A stretch of DNA of 64,000 bases from Thermoplasmata archaeon (GTDB lineage: Archaea; Thermoplasmatota; Thermoplasmata; Lutacidiplasmatales; UBA184): NCBI GenBank assembly GCA_021802125.1, contig JAKAAX010000006.1:71633-135632 (forward strand), given 5' to 3'. A model generated the notes under the pieces. The model made no database searches, had not been told where the DNA came from, and worked only from the letters and a program-made list of their open reading frames with translations. Positions within the stretch are counted from its first letter, which is position 1. Every line of letters begins with the position of its first letter. Position numbers and translations under genes: made by a program. Shown here in pieces: positions 1 through 10,500 of this stretch.

Positions 1-1
1 G

Positions 2-535
2 GGCACGCTGCGGCTGTACGTCGTGCTCGTGATGTCGCTCGCCCTGTCCATCTCGCCCACGACCGTCGTTTCCGGCGGGACCGCCCAGGTCGTGGTCCTC
101 GTGGAGGACGCGAGCGGCGCTCCCGTCTCCTCGGCTGAGGTAAGCCTATCGGCGAGCCAGGGGACCATCTCGCCCTCCGTCGGGACCACGGACCCGACCG
201 GGAAGCTGACCGTCCAGTACACCGCCCCGAACGTGAGCTCGACCATGACCGCGACCATCACGGCGACGGCGACGGCCCCCGGGCGGGAGACCGCGCAGGG
301 ATCCGCCCAGGTCACCGACACCCCGCCATCGCCCGGTTCCGGGCAAGGGGGCCTCATGGCCACCCTCACCAGCCCGCTCGTGCTCGCCGCGATCGCCGTC
401 GCGGTCGTGGCTGCGGCCGCCATCCTGGCGGTGGCCCTCAGGAAGCGGCGGAGTTCGGCCAACGATCCCGGGTCGTCCTACTCCTCGGTCCCCCCGGGCC
501 CGCCCCCGATGTACCCGCCTCCTCCTTCTGGTTGA
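2..535 (+). CDS. C-terminal part of an Ig-like (Big-1 type) membrane-anchored surface protein (5' truncated)
   Basis: The reading frame is already open at base 2, so this is probably the tail of a longer gene; a GTG at 23 would be the first start inside the window. The visible protein has one Ig-like domain of the Big-1 kind (residues about 18-105 of the fragment), with the typical pattern of a variable strand, 'G-T-T-D-P-T-G' turn and Thr-rich strands. A membrane helix follows (about 125-147), then the basic stop-transfer run RKRR and a Pro-rich cytoplasmic tail. This is the same topology as the other large surface proteins in the window, so an extracellular adhesive or structural role is inferred. 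No enzyme domain is visible, but most of the protein may lie upstream. Confidence 0.7.
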   Translation, partial: GTLRLYVVLVMSLALSISPTTVVSGGTAQVVVLVEDASGAPVSSAEVSLSASQGTISPSVGTTDPTGKLTVQYTAPNVSSTMTATITATATAPGRETAQGSAQVTDTPPSPGSGQGGLMATLTSPLVLAAIAVAVVAAAAILAVALRKRRSSANDPGSSYSSVPPGPPPMYPPPPSG

Positions 536-650
536 GCCCACCCCGCGGCGGGAGGCCCGGATGGCCTCACGGAGCAGGACGGTGGCCAAGCCGCCCGAGG
601 TCCTGGGGGAGGGGCGCTCGTGTGGCAGCTGGTGGTCGGTCGGTCTCGGA

Positions 651-1550
651 CTAGCCGGCCTCGTCGACCCGTCGCTTGATCGCGAGGGCGAGGCGCTCCG
701 CGGCCCCCGGGGAGCTGGCCAGGTAGAGGAAGGGCTCGGTGAGCTCCACCTCTCCTACCTGCCAGGCTCCGCGGGACCCTCGGAGGATATCGACCCTCGC
801 GTAGAGGGTAGGCTTGGGACATCGCGATAGCGCGAGGCGCGCCAGTTCGAGCTGGGAGGGCGAGGCGCGGACCGTCGGCAGGATCCGCGGACCTCGGCGC
901 CCGAGCAGGACCGGCTCGCGACGGACCGCATGGGAGAACTCCCCGTCCAGGAAGACGAGCGACCGCTCCCCGACCGTCTCGACGGAGGCTTGGTAGGGTT
1001 GGACCATCGTGGCCATCTCGCGTGCGGTCCTGGCCACCGCGCGCTGGAGCGGGAGGCTGGGTCCTCTCGCGACGATGAACGTTCTCCAGGCGTTGGCGGA
1101 GATCGTGGGTTTGACCACGACTCTCATCCACCCGTGTGCCCGGAAGAGGCGTGAGAGGTCTGGGACCTCCCCACGTGGGAAGTAGACCGTCGGCACCACC
1201 GGCACCCCTCGCTTCTCCAGTTCGGCCAGGTACCGCTTGTCGGTGTTCCAGCGTAGCGTCGGGGCGGGGTTCCAGAGCGTGGAGGCCGCGGACACCCTCC
1301 CCACCCAGCGAAGGAATCGGTCCCGCTGACGATGATAGTTCCAGGTCGACCGTACGACGACGATCTCGTAGCGATCCCAGCGGACCCGGTCGTCGTCCCA
1401 GGCCGCGAGGTCCGGGCGGAGGCCTTGGGCGGCGAGCGCAGAGGCGAGCTCAACGTCGTCAGGACTCCCGCGCCGTCGCTCCGTGGAGGTCGCGAGGGCG
1501 ACCCGGGCCCCTGTGGTCCGCGCGGAGCTCTCGCTCGGGTGCCCCGACAT
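651..1550 (-). CDS. ATP-grasp enzyme, RimK/glutathione-synthetase-like
   Basis: A 299-residue soluble protein. The N-terminal half has the pre-ATP-grasp layout of the RimK/glutathione synthetase superfamily (W-D-D-x-R-V-x-W-x-x-Y followed by a conserved S-T-W-N-Y). The central ATP-grasp part carries V-V-V-K-P (ATP-binding lysine), and the C-terminal E-V-E-L-T-E-P-F region matches the metal-binding segment of this subfamily. Such enzymes couple ATP hydrolysis to ligation of a carboxylate and an amine through an acylphosphate; the nearest characterised relatives include DcsG-like ligases. The substrate cannot be told from sequence. The ATG at 1550 lies 29 bp after the stop of the giant upstream gene on the same strand, so it may be co-transcribed with it. 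Confidence 0.75.
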   Translation of the reverse strand: MSGHPSESSARTTGARVALATSTERRRGSPDDVELASALAAQGLRPDLAAWDDDRVRWDRYEIVVVRSTWNYHRQRDRFLRWVGRVSAASTLWNPAPTLRWNTDKRYLAELEKRGVPVVPTVYFPRGEVPDLSRLFRAHGWMRVVVKPTISANAWRTFIVARGPSLPLQRAVARTAREMATMVQPYQASVETVGERSLVFLDGEFSHAVRREPVLLGRRGPRILPTVRASPSQLELARLALSRCPKPTLYARVDILRGSRGAWQVGEVELTEPFLYLASSPGAAERLALAIKRRVDEAG

Positions 1551-1579
1551 GGGAGGCCGAGGCGAGAGGGGGGATGAGC

Positions 1580-4500
1580 TCAGCGCAGCCGACGGACGAC
1601 GGCCTTCTCGGCGAGCTGGCGTCTCTCGACCTGGCCCATGGTCTCGGGGTTCACCCAGACGAGCGCGGCCCCGCTGGTCTTCTCCGCCATCTCGTGCGTG
1701 AGCTCGACCAGCCTTCTCGCGGTCCGGATGTTCGTGGCGTCGATCACCGAGGCGATCCCGTCGAGCACCACCGCCCTCCCGCTGCCCTTCTCGAAGTGGC
1801 TCTCGATGAGGTAGCCGAGACGGTCGGCGTCGCCCGGCGACACGTTGTTCTCCCCGTCGGAGCGGGAGAGCCGGTAGATCGAGGCCCCGTGCATCCCGTA
1901 GGTCCCGGTCACGATGCCGGGCGCCTCCAGGCTCAGGATCATCATCTTCGAGCGGTCGAGGCCCGAGGCCGCGGCCATGCGCCAGAATCGGACCTTGTCG
2001 ACCGATTCCACCATGGTGAGCGGGACCATCGGCCAGGGAGGTTCCTTCGGTACGATCTTCGCTCCGCTGGTCTCCCCGGCGGGCTGGACCACCCGCGGGC
2101 CCTTCGTTCCCAGGACCACCTTCGGTCGTACGCCTGTGGCTGCTGCGGATTCGGTGGCGTCGGCGCTCCCCGTGAGCGCACCCTCGCCGGCCTCGGAGGA
2201 TGGCGTTTCCGACACCGGGCTCGCCTGGGGCGAGGCCTCGTCCTCTTGCCAGTCTTCCGTTGGCGCCTCATCTTCCTGCCAGTCGCCGGCAGAGGGTGTC
2301 GAGACCGTAGATGCCGGCGCGGCCAGGGTGGCCGCGACCCCAGCTTCGCCCGGCGAGAGTCCCGAAGGAGCCGATGGGGCCGGGCTGGCGGCCCCGGCGG
2401 GAGTCGCGGGAGCCGGAGGGGCTCCGCCTGTGGGCTCGACCGAGAAGCTCGCAGGGGGTGGAGGGGCGGCTTCCGACGAGGGGGCGGCGGCCATCCCGCT
2501 CCGCCTGCGGGAGCGCAGGAGGAGGGCTCCGGCGAGGACGGCCGCGACCAGGATGATGAGCAGAAGGACCAGGAACAGCCCGCCGCTGAAGATCCCTCCC
2601 CCGTTCCCGGGGTTATGGGTGGGCGAGGTCGAGCTGCTGTGCGCAAAGACGGCGGTGAGGGTGCCGGGGCCGTCGACGGTGACCGTGGTGGCCCCGGAGT
2701 TGACGTTCGGGACGGTGACCCCGCCCCCGGTCTGCCAGCTGACGAACGTGTAGCCCTGCCCCGGGGTCTCGGTCAGGCTGTAGGTGCCGTGCAGGCCGAG
2801 CACGACCGTCCCGTTGGAGGTGTAGGTCTGGCCATCGAGCGAGATGGAATTCCCTGAGGTGCCCGCCAGCGTGAGCACCAGTCCGACCGTGGCCGTCGCG
2901 GGCCCCACGAGAATGGTGGAGTTCGCGCTCTTCACGGACACTCCCACCGAGTCGTTCACCACGACCCAGACCTGGTAGGAGCCTCCGCCGGCCGCCGAGA
3001 AGGTGTAGGTCCCAAGGGGTCCGCTCTGCACGGGGAGCAAGGAGCCGTTCACGTACCAGACGTACCGGTACCCGGGCGTGCCGGGCGTGACGTTCGCATC
3101 CAGGGTCACGGGCTGGCCGACCTTCGTCGTGAAGCTCAACTGCATCGAGACGGCAGGGGGAGTGTTCACGGTGATGTTGACCGGGCGGCTCGTCGAGCTC
3201 AACCCCGCCGAGTCGGTCGCGACGACCGTGAGGTGATGGGTCCCGGTCGCGGTCGGAGTGAACGTGCAGGTCGAGGCCAGGCACGGCGTCCCGATGGCGA
3301 CCGAACCGTCGAACCACTGCCACGAGAGGGTCCCGAGCCCCCCGGAGGCGGCCGCCTGCAGGGAGGAGGACTGTCCGACGTCAAGGACCGGGGCGTAGCC
3401 GCTCCGGATCAAGACGGAGAGCCGGAACACCACGGTCAGCGTGGGGGACGTGCCGGTCCCGGGGTAGGCGTTGCTGTCGTAGACCATCACGGAGACCAGG
3501 TAGGAGCCACCGTGGACCACCAGGAGGTCGAAGGTGGAGGTGTTGTCGGGGGGGCTCACCGGTCCGGTGGAGTTGATCGACCAGACGAACCGGTGGTACC
3601 CCGGGCTTCCCGCGGAGACGCTGGCCGCGATCGGAAGGGCCACGCCGGTCTCCGTGCTGGTGCCCGAGGGCGTGCTCAAGGTGACCGCGAGATCGTTGTA
3701 GACCGTGATCGGCAACGAGGCGCTGGCGAAGCCTCCCTGGGTGTCCGTCACCTGAAGGGTGACCGTGGTGCTCCCCGCCGCCGAGGGGGTGCAGGGGAGC
3801 GTGGCCAGGTCCGAGCTCGCGCATCCCGCCGGCAGCCCGCCCCAGAGGTAGGTCAGGCTCCCCGCTCCGCCGGCGACGGTGGCGGTCAGGGCCGTGGTCT
3901 GTCCCACGTCCACGCTCCAGGGATTCCCGACAAGGGAGGAGATCGAAGGTCCTGAAGAGACGAGCAGGTCGATGGCGCTCGAGTAGTTCGTCCCTCCCAG
4001 GACGTCGCTCACGACCGACCGGATCCAGAAGCTGCCCGTCACCGTCGGGGCGCACACAAGGGCCGAGGTGTTCGAGGGGACACACCCCGCGGGGAGCCCG
4101 CTCCAGCCCTCCGTGTAGGGTCCGAGCCCCTGGGTCGGCGAGACCGTGAGCTTGACGGAGTATCCAAGGTCGAGGCTCGACAGGTTGGCGACGAGGGTCC
4201 CGGCGGACACTCCAGAGAGCACCTGCATGTCGAAGGAGGCGCTGGCCACCACCGTCCCGAGCCCATCGGTCGCCGTCACGCTCACCGCGGTCAGGCCCGG
4301 CACTGAGGCCGTGCAGGTCAAGGTCGGCGCGTTGCCCGAGACGCAGGAGGGCAGCGCGCTCCAAACGAAGGAGTAGCTCCCATCGCCGAGGCTGGGCGTG
4401 GCCGAGAACGTCACGCTCTCGCCCACCTCCATCTCCCAGCGGGAGGAAGTGACGGAGGAGAGCGCCAGATGGGCCACCACCGCGACGGTGGCGGCGGCGG

Positions 4501-7500
4501 GAGAGCCGGAGCCCCCCAAGGTGTCCGTGACGAGGACGGAAATGGAGGAGAACGTGGTGTTGACGGCGACCGAGGGGACGCAGAGGATCACCGGGGTGTC
4601 CGAGCCCGTGCATCCGAGGGGGAGGTTCGACCAGGCGAAGGCGTACGACCCGGAGCCTTGGGTCGCCCTCTCGGAGAGGGTCAGGGACTGTCCCGATTCG
4701 ACCGGGGAAGCCGAAACGACGATGGGCGCGGTTTGGAGCGCTCCCTCCACGACGAGCGGGGGCGAGGGGGGGGCGGAAGTGACGGAGAAGGAGGTCCCGT
4801 CGATGACCTGGACTTGGACCGGGCCGACCGTGGTGTTCACCGAAGCGGTAGGGGAGCAGCTGAGCTCGGGTGAGGAGACGGTCGAACATCCCGTGGGAAG
4901 GCCGGTCCAGAGGAAGGAGTAGGCCCCGTCCCCGGCCGAGGCCACGACCCTCATCGTGAGCGTCTGCCCGGAATCGACGGGGTTCGCCGAGAACTGGACG
5001 GGCGTCACCTGAGGGTCCGCCCAGACGACGTAGCTCACGGTCGCAGAGGCGATGCTGCCCGAGAGGCCATCCGTGACCGTGACGCCGATACCGGTGAACG
5101 TCTGGTTGGCGCTGACCGATGGGGTGCAGGAGAGGTGGGGGGTGTCCGCGCTGGCGCAGCCCGTGGGGAGGCTGGTCCAAGAGAACGTGTACACCCCGTT
5201 CCCGCCGCTCGCGGCGACCGAGAGAACGAGCGTCTGACCCGAATCGACCCCTGCCGCGGGGCTTGCGGTGATGACCGACACCCCGACGGCCTTCAGGACC
5301 TCAAGGGCCGCGCCGGACTGGCTCGAGGTCGCCCCCAACGAGTCCGTGACCTGCGCCGAGATGGTCCCGAAGGAGGTGTTGGTGGAGACCAGGGGGACGC
5401 AGCTGAGGGAGGGGGCGTTCACGCCCGTGCACCCGGTCGGAAGGTTCGACCAGAGGAAGACGTAGGAACCGTTGCCGAAGCTCGCGTGCACCGTGAGGGT
5501 CAGGACGATCCCAGACTCCGCAGGGTTCGCGGAGTAGCTGATGGCGCCGAGCTGAGGATCCTCGAGGACGCGGAAGCTCAGCGTGCTCTGCGCGACCACG
5601 CTCTGCCCGTCCGTCACGGAGAGCTGCACGCTCACCGTCGTGTTCGTCGCGGAGGTCGGTGTGCAGGTGAGGTCCGGCAGCCCGTTGCTGACACACCCCG
5701 AGGGCAGCGTCGTCCAGAGGAAACTGTAGCTCCCGTCTCCCAAGGAGGCCCGGGCGGAGAAGGTCACGGACTGACCGGAGTCCACGACCGCCCCCTTGGG
5801 CGTGGTGCCGATCGAGGACAGCACGACCCGAGCGAGGACCTGCACGGTCGCCGTGGAGGAGATCACCGAGGTCCCCGACGAGTCCAAGACCTGCACCTGG
5901 ATGGTGGAGTAGGTGAAGTTCGAAGGTACGCTCGGGGTGCACTGCAGGTAGGGGGAATCTTGGGTGGTGCAGCCGGCAGGGAGCCCCGTCCATGTGAACG
6001 AGTATCCCCCCGAGCCCAGGGCCGCCGTCGCGTTCAGGGTCAGGACGAGACCGGACTCGATCGTGCCTGAGGAGGGCCAGGAAGAGATCTTCGAGACCTT
6101 GGGGAGCGCGTCCACCCGCAGGCTTCCTGCGGGCGCGGTCAGAGCGGGGCCGATCTGATCGGACACCGTGACCGAGATGCCGGTGAAGGTCTGGTTGGTC
6201 GTCACTGTCGGCGCGCACAGGATGATCCGGGAGTTCGCTGCCGCGCATCCGGTGGGCAGGCTCGTCCAGCTCCAGGCATACGATCCCGAACCCAGGGTCG
6301 CCACGGCCGAGATCGTGACGGACGTTCCCGAGTCGGTGAGTCCCGGGGAGACGGAGACGGAAGAGACCTGGAGCGCCGGGTACACTTCGTAGCTGAGGAG
6401 GTTGCTCGGGACCGTGACCCCCGTGGTGTCCTTCATGGTCACTTGGACCGAGTAGGTCTGGTTCGCGACCAACGTCGCGGGGGTGCACGTGAGGTGCGGA
6501 GTGTCCTGCGACGAGCATCCGCTCGGAAGGCCCGTCCAAGCGAACGTGTAGCCGGCCTCGCCCCCGCTGGCCGTGACCGAGAACGTGGCCACCACCCCGG
6601 AGTCGTCCTGACCCGCGGGGGAGGCGACGATGGCCGAGACCGTCGGTGCCACGAGGGCCTGCAGGGTCATGGAAGGCGCACAGGCCATGCCGTAGGAGGT
6701 GTCGTTGAGGCAGAGATGGATGCCGGGGTAGGTCGTGTTCGAGGTCACCGATACGGTGCAGCTCAGGGTCCGTGCGTCCACGGCCGTGCAGAAGGGGGGC
6801 AGTCCCGTCCAGCTGAACGCGTACACCCCATCTCCGTAGAGGGGGGTCGCCTGGAGCGTCAGCGTCTGCCCCGAGTCCACGGGGTTCGCGGAGGCCAGGA
6901 TGACCGAGAGCTGCGGGTCCTGGTACACCGTGTAGCTTGCCGCCGGGCTCACCGGGTGCCCACCGACCGTATCGGTCGCGACCACGGCGATCGCTCCGAA
7001 CGTCAGGTTGGCCCCCACGCTCGGCGTGCACGTGAGGTGGGGGGTGTTCGCAGTGGAGCAGCCCGTGGGGAGGCCGGACCATGAGAACGTGTACGTCCCG
7101 CTCCCGCCGCTCACCGATACGGACAGGGTGATGGCGTGGTCCCCGGAGTCGACGCCGCCCGTCGGGGTGATGGTGATCGCCGAGACGACGGGGTAGCTGT
7201 AGACCGTGACGACCGCTGGCGGCGAGGACACGACCTTGCCCAGGCTGTCGGTCAGCTGGACCATCACGCTCGAGAACGTGGTGTTCGACGCCACCGATGG
7301 GGTGCAGGACAGGATGCGCTCGTTGACGGGGCTGCACCCGGTCGGAAGGTTCGCCCAGAGGAAGGTGTAGCTGCCGCTTCCCGAGGAGGGAACGACGCTC
7401 AGCGTGAGGAGCTCGCTCGAGTCCATTGGGGAGGAGGAGACCGAGATGGACGAGACCTGCGGGTCCCCGTTGACCTGAAGGGTCGCCGCCGTCCGCGACG

Positions 7501-10500
7501 CGGTGAGCCCGTTGGTGTCGCGTGCCGTCGCCTGGACCGCCGCGTAGGACGTGTTCAGGCTCGATGCGCTGGTGACGCACACGGGGGCCGAGGTGGTGGT
7601 CCCCGAACAACTGCCCGTAGGGAGGCCGGTCCAGGTGAACGTGTAGGAACCGGTACCCCCCGTCGGGATCGCGAAGATCTGCACGGACTGACCGGCGTCC
7701 AAGCTCGAGGGGAGGAACCACACCGAGGCGACCCCCACCACCGGGTGGACCGTGTAGGTCAGCGAGGTGCTCGCGATCTCCCCGAGCGAGTCCTGGGCGA
7801 TCAGGGTCACGCCGTACGTGGCGTTCGCTGCCGTGGTGGCAGTGCAGGACAGCTGGTCCGCATTCACCGTCGCGCAGGGGGCGGGGAGGTTCGTCCAAGA
7901 GAAGGTGTAGACCCCTGAACCTCCGCTCGGGGTTGCCGAGAAGATCACGGCCTGGGTGGAGTCGATGCTCGGGGGGTTACCCACCAGGGCCCCCAGGCTC
8001 ACCGCCGGGTGGACCGAGAACGCGCCAGCCGCGGCGGCGAGGCTGCCCCCTCCCGTGTCGGTGACCTGGACCTGGATGGTGCTGTAGGTCTGGTTGGTCG
8101 CCTGGTTCGGAGTGCAGGACAGGATCCGCACGTTGCTCGACGTGCAGCCCGTGGGGAGCCCGGTCCAGGTGAAGGAGTACGACCCCGTACCGCCCGACAC
8201 GGGCACCTCGAACTGAACGGCCACCCCGGAGTCGTCCGGGTTGTTCCCGACGATGGACACCGCAGTGACCGATAGCGGCGGCGCGACGGTGAGGTTGGCG
8301 AACGACGCCTTGCCGGCCAAGCCGTTCGAGTCCTTGGCCTGGGTCTCGATGGTGTAGGTCAGGTTCGAGCCTCCCGTGGGCGTGCAGGAGATGAACGAGG
8401 TGGTGGACGCCGTGCAGCCCGGTGGCAGACCGTTCCACGAGAACGTGTACGGCGCGATCCCGCCATGAGGGTCCGCGTAGATGGAGACGGTCTGGCCGGA
8501 GTCGATCGTCGCGGCGTTCAGTCCGTTGCCGAACGCGCTGGAGGAGAGGTAGACCCCCGAAGTGTAGGGATCCTGGTGGACCATGTAGCTCAGAGGAGTG
8601 CCGGGGGCGGCCTGGCCGAGCGAGTCCGTGACCGTCACGGTGACCGTCGAGGTCGTGTTCGCGCCGACCGCGGAGGTCGTGCAGTAGAGGCTCCGAACGT
8701 CCGCCGTGGTGCACCCGGCTGGAAGGCCACCCCACACGAAGCTGTAGCCGGCGGTCCCGTAGGTGGGGACCACCGAGAACTGGACGGCCTGGGTACCGTC
8801 CACGCCTCCCGCAGGGGATGCCGTGACGGCGCTCGCGCTCAAGGGAGCGTCGATCGTGAGGAACGGTGTGGAGATGGTGGAGGAGCCGCCGGCCGTGTCC
8901 GTGATCACGACGCTCGCCGCGGCGTCGGTGTAGTTCACGAGGACGCTGCTCGGGGTGCACGTAAAGGACGAGACGTTCCCTGGCGACGCGCATCCCGCGG
9001 GAAGGCCCTGCCACTTGTACGTGTAGACGCCGCTCCCCCCCGAGGGTGACGCCGAGTAGGTCGTGCTCTGCCCGCTGTCGATGAGCATCGGAGAGACCGT
9101 GACCACGGAGGAGATCGAGGCATACTGGGTCAGGGTGACCGTGTGGCTGGAGACGTCTCCCAGCGAGTCCACCGCGTCCACCTGCACCACGAAGGTGGTG
9201 GTCGAAGCGACCGAGGTCGGGATGCAGGAGAGCGTCGTCGCCGCTGAGTAGCAGGGCGCGGGCAGCCCGTACCAGATGTACCGATAGTTCCCGGATCCCC
9301 CCGTCCCCACGATGCTCGCCGACAGCGTCGCTCCGCTCGTGAGCGTGCTGGGGAAGGTCAACGTGGAGGAAAGGGTCGGGCCAAAGATCCAGTCAGGGAG
9401 CGCGGCGTAGTACGGGGTCGGCCCACCTCCGTTCGGGACCGTGATCTCCGGACTTCCCCCGGCGCCGAAGAAGAACTGTCCGCCCGTGTCGGTCACCAGG
9501 TTCGATTCCCCCAAGGAGTCGGGAGGGGTGCCGGCCGAGGCCGCGATGTTCGTCCAGGAGTCGGACACCGTCGAGAAGGTCAACGTGGAGGAGAGCGGGA
9601 TGGAGGGCCCGTTCAGGTTGCTTCCCTCGAAGACAAGGGAGGTCGAACTGCTCGCCGAGTAGGCGTACCACGGGTCGGACACCCCTCCCGTGAGGTCGCT
9701 CGACGAGATGTGGACAATGGTGGCCGCGCTCGGCGGCTGCAGCAGGATGGTCCAGGTGGAGGCATAGTTGACGGATCCATCGTCGCCGCCGTAGTCGAGC
9801 ACGACCCCGGCATTCGCGTCCCAGGCGAGGGAGAGGCCCTTCGCGTTTCCCTGAGGCAGAGCTACGGTGAGCAGGTTCCACGCCGACTGGGTCGGGCTGA
9901 ACGTGTACATGTCCGACAAGAACCCCGCGGGTCCGTACCCGCCTCCGATGAGGATGCGTCCATGGACCTGGTCCCAGACCATCCCGAACGAGGAGCGGGC
10001 GCTGGGGGCCCCGGCAATGGACACCTGGCTCCAGCTCGTGGAGGTCACGGAGTACGCCCAAAGGTCGTTCAGGTAGGTCGCGCCGCCGTACTGGGTCCCG
10101 CCGAAGAGGTAGAGCGTGTCGGTACCGTTGTCCCAGACCATCCCGCCGCTCTCCCGGAACGGGGGGTTGTTGGTCGCGGTAACCGCGGAAGGAGTGCGGT
10201 TCGTCCATACCCCGCTCTGGAACTCCCACAGGTCGTTGAAGATGTGAGCGCCGGCTCCTCCGAAGAGGAAGACCGCATTGTCGGTGGAATCGTAGGCCAG
10301 GCTGTCGTAGTTCCTCCCCGGGGGTGAATGGATGGACAGGGGCGCAAGGTGCGTGGGGGACCACTGCAGCGTGGCCAGGGAGGATCCGGAGAGCGCCCAG
10401 GTGTCATTCTGGAACGAGTTCCCGATCGCATCCCCGCCAAAGAGGACCGCCTCCTTGTCCGTCGGGTCGTACGTCAGCGGGGTTAGGGAGCGGCCGGAGA

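Noticed and set aside
3680..9370. Regular period could be mistaken for a CRISPR array
   Set aside because: The period is about 270 bp with diverged coding copies; there are no short identical repeats with spacers and no cas genes.
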